From NCBI RefSeq assembly GCF_008364825.1, contig NZ_VTTO01000013.1:62001-126000 (forward strand): a DNA stretch of 64,000 nt, read 5' to 3'. Shown here piece after piece: positions 8,712-14,722 of the stretch (the first letter of the stretch is position 1; every line of letters begins with the position of its first letter). The position numbers and the translations under genes are program-made. The DNA is from Azospirillum sp. B21 (GTDB taxonomy: Bacteria; Pseudomonadota; Alphaproteobacteria; Azospirillales; Azospirillaceae). Under the pieces are notes generated by a model that had not been told where the DNA came from, ran no database searches, and saw only the letters and a list, made by a program, of their open reading frames with translations.

Positions 8712-9857
8712 TCAGGACAGTCCCGCTTCCAGGCCGACCGGCTGGCCGGCGGTCTGGAAGCGGTCGATGCGGAAATCATGCAGCGGCGTGCCGGTGCGCC
8801 CGGTGGCGATGATCTCCGCCATCACGTCGCCGACGCCGGGGCCGAGCTGGAAGCCGTGGCCGCTGAAGCCGAAGGCGTGGAACAGTCCCGGAGTCGTCGC
8901 CGACGGTCCCATCACCGGCAGCTTGTCGGCGACATAGCCCTCGCAGCCCGACCAGGTGCGGATCACCGTGACGTCGGCGATGGCCGGCAGCAGCCGGACC
9001 AGCCCCCGCAATTGGCCGGGCAGCCGCGCCGGGTCCGCCCTGGCGTGACCGGGGTCGAGCGGAACCGCCACACGCTCCGCCGCGCCGCCGAAGACGATGT
9101 TGCCGCGCTCCACCTGACGCAGATAGCCGTCCCCGCCCGCGCGCGACCACATGCCCACCACCGGCAGGATCCTGTGCGGCAGAGGTTCCGTGACGCCCAT
9201 CTGCGGCCCGTACGCCGACATCGGCACAGGCTCGCCGAAGCCGGCGGCGACGCGTGCCCCCCAGGCGCCGGCAGTGTTCAGCAGGCAGTCGGCGGTGAAG
9301 CGGCCCCGCTGCGTCACCGCCTCGAATCCTGAACCGGTCGCCGACACCTCCACCGGTCCGCAATCCTCGACGATCTCGGCGCCCAGGCGGCGGGCGGCAT
9401 CGGCGAAGGCGGGGGCGATCAGGCGCGGATTGCCGCTGCCATCCTGGGGAGAGAAGGACGCGGCGATGGCGCCCGGCCCCAGCCCCGGGAAACGGCGGCG
9501 GATTTCCGGCGGCGTCAACTCCTCAAGCTCCAATCCCCAGGGCCGCGCGTTGGCGACGTAGCGGCGCATGTCGGCCAGCCCATACTCGTCGAACACCAGC
9601 CGCAGGTGGCCGGTGGCGCGGAACTCCACATCCCGGCCCAGCAGCCGCTCCGCCTCGCCCCACAGCGCCCGCGAGCGGTGGGCGAGCGGCAGCTGCGGCA
9701 GATAGCGCCCGCTGCGGCGGATATTGCCGAAGGACGCCACCGTGGCGCCCGAGCCGACGCGGTTGCGTTCCAGCAGAGTGACGCTCATGCCGCGCCGGGC
9801 CAGGAAAAAGGCGGCGGCCGATCCCATCAACCCGCCGCCCAGCACGATAACCTTCAT
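8712..9857 (-). CDS. FAD-dependent amine/opine-oxidase-type oxidoreductase (DAO family, beta-subunit-like)
   Basis: A 381-residue DAO-family flavoprotein. The N-terminus VIVLGGGLMGSAAAFFLARRG is the FAD dinucleotide fold, followed by ATVASFGNIRRSGR; GFSGHGFQLGPGVGDVMAEII closes the FAD site. Such proteins are the B subunits of opine oxidase, hydrogen cyanide synthase and related multi-subunit dehydrogenases, which need a small [2Fe-2S] subunit and an FAD/NAD subunit. Both partners are encoded at 16708-18383, on the other side of a mobile islet, so I infer it is the missing third subunit. Start 9857 is chosen for GGGAGAGG upstream. Two palindromic sites lie 95-153 bp upstream. Confidence 0.85.
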   Translation of the reverse strand: MKVIVLGGGLMGSAAAFFLARRGMSVTLLERNRVGSGATVASFGNIRRSGRYLPQLPLAHRSRALWGEAERLLGRDVEFRATGHLRLVFDEYGLADMRRYVANARPWGLELEELTPPEIRRRFPGLGPGAIAASFSPQDGSGNPRLIAPAFADAARRLGAEIVEDCGPVEVSATGSGFEAVTQRGRFTADCLLNTAGAWGARVAAGFGEPVPMSAYGPQMGVTEPLPHRILPVVGMWSRAGGDGYLRQVERGNIVFGGAAERVAVPLDPGHARADPARLPGQLRGLVRLLPAIADVTVIRTWSGCEGYVADKLPVMGPSATTPGLFHAFGFSGHGFQLGPGVGDVMAEIIATGRTGTPLHDFRIDRFQTAGQPVGLEAGLS

Positions 9858-9951
9858 CGACCTCTCCCACATGCGGGCGGACGCGGCTCCGCCCCATCGG
9901 GCAGGCTGCCCAGGACGGACGGGCGGGTCAAAGACGGGTTGGGCATGGTCC

Positions 9952-9968
9952 CATAAGGCCGGGCTATG
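9952..9968. promoter_or_regulatory. Imperfect palindrome, CATA-N9-TATG, candidate operator
   Basis: CATAAGGCCGGGCTATG shares the CATAAG...TATG frame of the 17-bp core at 9994-10010. The two centres are 42 bp apart, four helical turns, which fits a regulator binding two sites on one DNA face. It lies 95 bp upstream of the FAD oxidoreductase start at 9857. Confidence 0.4.
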
Positions 9969-9991
9969 GATCGGGCCATCAGAAGCCCGCA

Positions 9992-10010
9992 GGCATAAGT
10001 CCGCCTTATG
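9992..10010. repeat. Left copy of 19-bp direct repeat (attL or operator)
   Basis: GGCATAAGTCCGCCTTATG is identical to 12544-12562. It is palindromic (CATAAG-N5-CTTATG) and includes a T-N11-A dyad as used by LysR-type regulators. It lies upstream of the FAD oxidoreductase and just outside the integrase relic, so it can be read as an operator, as an attachment site, or as an operator that was used as an attachment site. Confidence 0.6.
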
Positions 10011-10096
10011 TTCGCCGCGGAAAAGCGTTGGAAAATCAACTGCGTACCGGGGCAATTCGCAATTTTCCCGAAATCCATTCGACAGCCGCGCCTCGT

Positions 10097-10660
10097 TCAG
10101 GCCCCGACCTCCACCCATTCGGCGCCGCGCGCATCCCGATAGACCGCCGTCATCTCAGGCGACTTGTGACCCAGCAGCGCCTGCGCATCGGTGCCCTGCT
10201 GAGCATACAGGCGGGCAGCCAGGGACCGCAGTTCATGGAAAGTCGGCGGCGTCTTTCCCGCCGCTCCGATGATGCCGGCTCGGTCCCGCGCGGCGGCGAA
10301 AGCGCTGGAGATGGTGTTCAGCCAAACTGCGGCGCCGGCCTTCGTGCCGTTGCGGGCGGCGGCGTGATGGACGAAGGTCTCGCTTGGCAGCCCGTCGTCA
10401 CACCGAGCGATCACATCACCCAGCGACCAGCCGACGACCTCCAGCCGCAACGCCAGCGGGATGCAGATTTTGGCGCCGGTCTTGCCCTGGACGATCCAAA
10501 GCCGTCCATCGCGGATATCCCGCGGCCCGATCCGGCGGATATCCTCCCGCCGCTGCCCGGTCACCAGCGCCAACTCCATCGCCCGCGCCAGCCAAGCGGG
10601 ATGGTGCTCAAGCGCCGCAGCATGGATGGCGCGGAAATCTTCCAGCGTGACGCGGTCAAG
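10097..10660 (-). pseudogene. Truncated tyrosine-type site-specific integrase
   Basis: Remnant of a phage/integrative-element tyrosine recombinase. The catalytic half is recognisable: ALVTGQRREDI (first catalytic arginine), GKTGAKICIPL (the lysine-bearing strands), FHELRSLAARLY (H-x-x-R), LLGHKSPEMTAVY with the terminal nucleophile tyrosine, ending VEVGA. What is missing is the N-terminal SAM-like DNA-binding domain: upstream of about 10660 the frame continues only as the antisense of a phage-protein relic and begins at a fortuitous TTG. A complete integrase would be 330-400 residues. It ends 87 bp inside the left 19-bp repeat, the usual place of an int gene next to its att site. Probably inactive. 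Confidence 0.75.
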
Positions 10661-10985
10661 AGCGTTACCGATAGCCTGGGCATGGGCAGCACGCTGTCCA
10701 ACGTGATCAGCGGCGCCGTCACCAACGCGGGCTACGGGGCGGTTGCGCGACAAGAATTCCTGGGCCTTCGGTGGCGTCGGCAAGAACGGGCACGATCAGG
10801 TCGCCGCCGGCTTCTCGTCGACCGCCAAGCAACTCGGCAACATCCGCAAGGAGATCATGGACGTGCTGGGCGATACGAGCCTGAGTGCCCATGAAAAGCG
10901 CGTCCAGTTGGACGCCCTGTACGACGAGCGGAACAAGCTGGCGGCCGAGACCAAGGATTTGGAGAAGGAGAAGTATGGGAATTAG
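10652..10985 (+). pseudogene. C-terminal relic of a large phage protein, frameshifted
   Basis: Two adjacent reading frames look like pieces of one phage protein tail. The first, ending near 10740, reads SVTDSLGMGSTLSNVISGAV; the second, from about 10743 to the TAG at 10985, reads RDKNSWAFGGVGKNGHDQVA and then a charged helix with SAHEKRVQLDALYDERNKLA, a pattern common at the ends of large phage polyvalent or internal virion proteins (LPD38-like). A single-base indel near 10740 would join them. No start codon or ribosome site belongs to it. It abuts the integrase relic on the opposite strand, so a deletion has fused two ends of a former prophage. Family assignment is from pattern only. Confidence 0.5.
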
Positions 10986-10991
10986 GGAGGG

Positions 10992-11192
10992 TTATGCATC
11001 GGAAGGCCATTTCTTGAATGCGACCACCCACAGATAGATAACCGCCACGAAAGGGATCGCCGCCAAGATCGAGAGCATGGGTGGAATGCCCGTTCGGCGA
11101 AAAAGGCGCCAAAAGGGAACCACCCAGATCATTGAGAACAGCGCGAAAATTAACAGAACAATGATTGAATGCCAGATGCTGAAGCTGCCCAC
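10992..11192 (-). CDS. Small two-helix membrane protein, unknown function
   Basis: A 66-residue protein predicted in the inner membrane. Read from GTG 11192, which follows a G-rich run, it has a first hydrophobic segment IIVLLIFALFSMIWVVPFW, a short basic loop RLFRRTGIPP, and a second segment MLSILAAIPFVAVIYLWVVAF ending KKWPSDA. The pattern of a helix, PFWRLFRRTG and a helix ending in W-x-x-AF-x-x-WP is recurrent in small uncharacterised proteobacterial membrane proteins. It sits inside the islet between phage relic and toxin-antitoxin genes and may be cargo. No function can be assigned. Confidence 0.55.
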   Translation of the reverse strand: MGSFSIWHSIIVLLIFALFSMIWVVPFWRLFRRTGIPPMLSILAAIPFVAVIYLWVVAFKKWPSDA

Positions 11193-11258
11193 TCTATCCC
11201 CCCCCCCACGCCAGAGCGGCACAGATCTACCACCATCGCGCGCGGTAGGGGAGGGGCG

Positions 11259-11305
11259 TTGACATGCGGCGGATCGCCGAGTAAGTTATAACGGTGGTTA
11301 TAACT
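11259..11305 (+). promoter_or_regulatory. Promoter with perfect 9-4-9 operator for the AbrB/Doc operon
   Basis: A TTGACA box at 11259-11264 is followed after 17 bp by TAAGTT (weak -10). Overlapping it is a perfect inverted repeat: AGTTATAAC at 11284-11292 and GTTATAACT at 11297-11305, four bases apart. This position suits autorepression by the AbrB-type antitoxin encoded from 11368, as is usual for toxin-antitoxin operons. Confidence 0.6.
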
Positions 11306-11367
11306 CTGGCCTTCTCAGGGAAGGCCGCATGGTCTTTGTGATGAATGGAAAGCCCGAGGGGGTTTCT

Positions 11368-11592
11368 ATGGTTGCGCTCAAACTCACGTCTATCGGGAAC
11401 TCAGTGGGTCTCGTCCTGCCGAAGGAGACCCTGTCGAAGCTGAATGTTGAGAAGGGCGACGTCGTCTATCTGACGGAGACGCCGGACGGGTACAGAATCA
11501 CCCCATACGATCCGGACTTCGAACAGCAGATGGCCGCCGCCCGCCGTATCACCAAGAAGCGCAGGAATGCGCTTCGGGAGCTGGCGAGGTGA
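11368..11592 (+). CDS. AbrB/MazE/SpoVT-type antitoxin
   Basis: A 74-residue swapped-hairpin AbrB-type DNA-binding protein. The core is LKLTSIGNSVGLVLPKETL followed by KLNVEKGDVVYLTETPDGY, the standard MazE/AbrB N-terminal fold; the basic C-terminal tail (ITKKRRNALRELAR) is expected to wrap and neutralise the toxin. ATG 11368 is chosen for GAGGGGG upstream; in-frame starts from 11329 lack one. The toxin gene begins 4 bp after the stop, so the two are translated together. A perfect palindrome over the promoter suggests autoregulation. Pairing an AbrB-type antitoxin with a Doc toxin, instead of the classical Phd, is a known variant. Confidence 0.85.
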   Translation: MVALKLTSIGNSVGLVLPKETLSKLNVEKGDVVYLTETPDGYRITPYDPDFEQQMAAARRITKKRRNALRELAR

Positions 11593-11596
11593 TGTC

Positions 11597-11980
11597 ATGC
11601 CGTGGGTATGGGTATCTGCTCATGTGGTGAAAGCCATTCACGACGAGCAGCTTGCGGAGCATGGAGGCCCATCGGGGATCCGGGATGCGGGGCTGCTGGA
11701 GTCGGCCCTGGCGAGGCCGCAAAATGCGGCGGCCTACGGGGGGCCTGACGCTGCCGACTTGGCGGCGTCATACGCATACGGCATCGCCCGCAATCATCCG
11801 TTCGTGGATGGCAATAAGCGCACGGCCCTAGTCGTCGCCGAGCTTTTTCTTGACCTGAACGGCTATGCGCTGCTGGCCGACGACGCCTCGTGCGTCGTCA
11901 CCTTTCTAGCCCTGGCCGAAGGGGCTTTGAGCGAGGCTGACTTGGCCGGCTGGCTTCGCGCGAACATCGGCCCGACCTGA
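11597..11980 (+). CDS. doc: Death-on-curing (Doc) family toxin, Fic fold
   Basis: A 127-residue Doc protein. Doc of phage P1 phosphorylates elongation factor Tu and so stops translation; other Fic proteins transfer AMP. The Fic motif HPFVDGNKRTA occupies residues 67-77 with the catalytic histidine, the anion-binding GNKR and the acidic residue all present, so the enzyme looks active. The N-terminal part (VKAIHDEQLAEHGGPSGIRD, GLLESALARPQNAAAYG) is the usual Doc preamble. ATG 11597 lies 4 bp after the antitoxin stop with AGGTGATG just upstream. Located within the islet, it may help to keep the remnant in the genome. Confidence 0.9.
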   Translation: MPWVWVSAHVVKAIHDEQLAEHGGPSGIRDAGLLESALARPQNAAAYGGPDAADLAASYAYGIARNHPFVDGNKRTALVVAELFLDLNGYALLADDASCVVTFLALAEGALSEADLAGWLRANIGPT

Positions 11981-12012
11981 CCAGGGCGCTGCATGCAGCG
12001 AATCGCTTTGAT

Positions 12013-12035
12013 AAATAGTCCTCCGAGGACTATTT
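12013..12035. terminator. 11-1-11 inverted repeat, possible terminator of the doc operon
   Basis: AAATAGTCCTC and GAGGACTATTT flank a single C (centre 12024), 33 bp after the doc stop codon. As RNA it would fold to a nine-pair stem with a five-base loop and a U-rich 3' edge, fitting a weak intrinsic terminator usable in both directions. The near-perfect symmetry would also suit a protein-binding operator. Confidence 0.4.
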
Positions 12036-12083
12036 TCGGGGAAGGCGTGCCGAGGATGCGACCCCCGGCACGCCCGCCCGGTC

Positions 12084-12155
12084 TCAGTGTAGGAGGTCAA
12101 GCAACCGCTTGATGATCTCCAACACCAGGATCAGGCAAGAGAGGAACTCTTTCAT
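12084..12155 (-). CDS. Possible 23-residue hydrophobic peptide
   Basis: A very short reading frame from ATG 12155 to TGA at 12084, with a purine-rich upstream region (AAGGAAGGCAAGAGG) able to act as ribosome site. The peptide starts MKEFLSC and continues as an almost uninterrupted run of L, I and V broken by single charged residues (E, KR, D), ending LLDLLH. It would form one amphipathic or membrane-spanning helix, as seen in type I toxin peptides and small membrane regulators. It lies in the islet after the Doc gene. No homologue is recognised and coding status is uncertain. Confidence 0.3.
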   Translation of the reverse strand: MKEFLSCLILVLEIIKRLLDLLH

Positions 12156-12543
12156 CCTCTTGCCTTCCTTCTGTGAAGCGGCGGTGGTGGCGGTTTGCCA
12201 CCCCGTCCGCATCCCGATTATGGAGCAGATGCAGTCGCCGACGAAGCGGAGAAGGCGGACCATTTGGACCGCTTTCCTAAATTCTTCCCAAATTTCTAGG
12301 CGCAGGAAATTTGAAAAATTGCGGGCAGGGCCTCGGCTTGCCTCCCGCTGGCCGCGCCGTCGAAACAAATCTCTCGGAAAAATTTGATGGGGCAAGCGAT
12401 GACGGCGCTTCTGTCCATTCTCGCCACCCGGGCATTCGATATCGCCTCGCAAGTGTATGATATGTCATCGCTTGCTTTCGCGCAATTTGGTATATGGCAA
12501 TCCATCCAACGCATTGATTTTGCTGGAAACTAACCGAATTTGG
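12156..12543. other. Non-coding stretch with lowered GC
   Basis: This part of the islet has several A/T-rich runs (around 12283-12320 and 12360-12390) and lower GC than its surroundings, consistent with acquired DNA. I see no open frame with a credible start. It could hold the promoter or an antisense RNA for the small peptide at 12084-12155, and it provides the region upstream of the hydantoinase operon. Confidence 0.4.
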
Positions 12544-12562
12544 GGCATAAGTCCGCCTTATG
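12544..12562. repeat. Right copy of 19-bp direct repeat (attR or operator)
   Basis: Identical to 9992-10010 but with two more symmetric bases, so that the dyad has 8-bp arms (GGCATAAG and CTTATGCC around TCCGC). It is about 95 bp upstream of the hyuA start, a normal place for an activator site. It marks the right border of the islet. Confidence 0.6.
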
Positions 12563-12656
12563 CCTCTGCTTTCATTGGGTCTTAGACCGCCCTCGGCCCG
12601 CCATGTCAGCTTTTTGCCCGGATCAGACACAAGCTGACTTGCAGAGGGAAGCGACG

Positions 12657-14717
12657 ATGGACGGGGGCATGGGTGAGGCCGATTGGAAGGTCGGCGTCGA
12701 TATCGGCGGGACTTTCATCGATTTCTGCGCGCTGGACACCCGGTCGGGCCGGGTGGCATCGCTGAAGGTGCTGACGACACCGGACGATCCCGGCGCGGAG
12801 CTGATGACCGGACTGACCCTGCTCGCTGAGCGCGAAGGGATGGACCCGCGCGCCGTCACCCGCTTCGTGCACGGCACGACGGTGGGCATGAACACTGTGA
12901 TCCAGCGCAAGGGCGCGCCGCTGGCGCTGCTGACCAATGCGAGGTTCGAGGATGTGATCGAACTCGCCCGGCTGCGCATGCCGGACACCTATTCGCTGTT
13001 CTGCTCGCGTCCCGACCAGCTGGTCGCCCGCGACATGATCTTCGGCATTCCGGCCCGCCTGCGGTCCGACGGGACCGAGCGGCAGGCCCCCGACATGGCC
13101 GCCGTCGCCGACGCCGTCGCCGCCCTCAAGGCCAAGGGGGCGCTGGGCGTCGTCGTCTCCTTCCTCCATTCCTGGCGCGACGGCGGCCACGAGATCGCGG
13201 TGAAGGAGGAGATCGCCCGGCTTGCCCCGGAGCTGTTCGTCTTCACCTCCGCCGAGGTCTGGCCGGTGATCCGCGAGTATGAACGGACGACGACCGCGAT
13301 CCTGAACGCCTATGTCCATCCCCGCATCTCCGGCTACCTGTCGGCTTTGGAGGAGCGGCTGGCCGGACGCGGGGTGCCCGCCCGTCCGCTGCTGACCAAA
13401 TCAAACGGCGGCGTGATGAACGCGGCGGAGGGCAAGCGCGCCTGCGTCCACATGCTGCTGTCCGGCGCCGCCTCCGGCGTAAACGGCGCCGCGTGGCTGG
13501 CCCGGCAGGCGGGGGAGCCGCGCATCCTGACGCTCGACATCGGCGGGACCTCGGCCGATTTCGCGCTCATCATCGACGGTGAGGCCCAGTTCGGCACCGG
13601 CGAGATGATCGGCGAATTTCCGCTGCACATCCCGTCGGTGTCGGTCAGCTCCATCGGCATCGGCGGCGGGTCGATCGCCAGCGTCGACGGGCAGGGGGTG
13701 CTGCGCGTCGGTCCGGACTCCGCCGGATCGACGCCGGGTCCGGCCTGCTATGGCCGCGGTGGCGAATGGGCGACGGTGACTGATGCCATGGTGGTGTGCG
13801 GCTGGCTCGGTCACAGCCAGATGGCCTATGGGCAGCTGCGGATGGACGCTGCGCTTGCCCGCGCCGCCGTGAAGCGGCTGGCCGACCAACTGTGCCGTTC
13901 GGTGGAGGCCACCGCCCAGGCCATCCTCGACGTCGCCGTGTCGGAGATGTTCGCGGAGGTCGAGAAGATGGCGGCGCGGGCCGGCGTCGATGTGCGGGAC
14001 TTCGCGCTGATGCCCTTCGGCGGCGGCGGGCCGATGCTGGGGGTGTTCCTGGCGCGCGAATTGGGGATGCCGCGCGTGGTGGCGCCGCGCTGGCCGGGCG
14101 TGGTGTCGGCGCTGGGTGGGCTGGTCGCCGACCTGCGGGGCGATTTCGTCCGCACTCTCTTCGCGGAGTTGTCCCCCGGGCTGATGCCGACGCTGAGGGA
14201 GGCATTGACCGCGATGGGTGGGGAAGGGCGCGACTGGCTTGCCGCCCAGGGCCATTCCGGGGCGGTCGAGCTGATGATCGTCGCTGACATGCGCTATTCC
14301 GGCCAGAGCTATGAGATCGAGACGCCGTTGCAGCCGTCTTGGATGGATGCCGACGATCCCGGCGCCATCGCCGCCGCCTTCCACGCGGCGCACGCGCGTC
14401 TCTACGACTTCCACGACCCGGATGGGCGGATCGAGATCGTCAATCTGCGCCTGTCGGCCATCGGCAACGGCCCGACGCTTCATTTCCCCACCGCGGAGGA
14501 CGAGCCGCGCGCCGCGTCGGCGGAGCGGACCGTCCCGGTCTTCACTGGTGGCGCCGTGACTCCGGTCGGGCTGTACCGCCGTGCGGATTTGCCGGCAGGG
14601 GCGCTCTTCCAGGGGCCGGCCATCGTAGCGCAAGAGGACACCACCTTCGCCATTCCGGCCGGGACCGAAGCCCGCGTGGACGCGCACCTCAACCTCCACC
14701 TGACCTTTGCGGAGTGA
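12657..14717 (+). CDS. hyuA: Hydantoinase/oxoprolinase subunit A
   Basis: A 686-residue HyuA-type protein (N-methylhydantoinase A / acetone carboxylase beta / 5-oxoprolinase N-terminal family), an ATP-dependent amide or lactam hydrolase subunit. Seen: the first phosphate loop VGVDIGGTFIDFCALD at the N-terminus, VHGTTVGMNTVIQRKG, a second ATPase loop LTLDIGGTSADFALI near residue 300, and GIGGGSIASVD; MPFGGGGPMLG marks the C-terminal half. ATG 12657 is chosen for AGAGGGAAG upstream. hyuB follows after 5 bp. Combined with the iron-sulfur and FAD genes downstream it likely feeds a hydrolysed or decarboxylated product to a dehydrogenase; the true substrate (hydantoin, N-methylated cyclic amide, oxoproline) is not known. 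Confidence 0.88.
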   Translation: MDGGMGEADWKVGVDIGGTFIDFCALDTRSGRVASLKVLTTPDDPGAELMTGLTLLAEREGMDPRAVTRFVHGTTVGMNTVIQRKGAPLALLTNARFEDVIELARLRMPDTYSLFCSRPDQLVARDMIFGIPARLRSDGTERQAPDMAAVADAVAALKAKGALGVVVSFLHSWRDGGHEIAVKEEIARLAPELFVFTSAEVWPVIREYERTTTAILNAYVHPRISGYLSALEERLAGRGVPARPLLTKSNGGVMNAAEGKRACVHMLLSGAASGVNGAAWLARQAGEPRILTLDIGGTSADFALIIDGEAQFGTGEMIGEFPLHIPSVSVSSIGIGGGSIASVDGQGVLRVGPDSAGSTPGPACYGRGGEWATVTDAMVVCGWLGHSQMAYGQLRMDAALARAAVKRLADQLCRSVEATAQAILDVAVSEMFAEVEKMAARAGVDVRDFALMPFGGGGPMLGVFLARELGMPRVVAPRWPGVVSALGGLVADLRGDFVRTLFAELSPGLMPTLREALTAMGGEGRDWLAAQGHSGAVELMIVADMRYSGQSYEIETPLQPSWMDADDPGAIAAAFHAAHARLYDFHDPDGRIEIVNLRLSAIGNGPTLHFPTAEDEPRAASAERTVPVFTGGAVTPVGLYRRADLPAGALFQGPAIVAQEDTTFAIPAGTEARVDAHLNLHLTFAE

Positions 14718-14722
14718 CGCCT

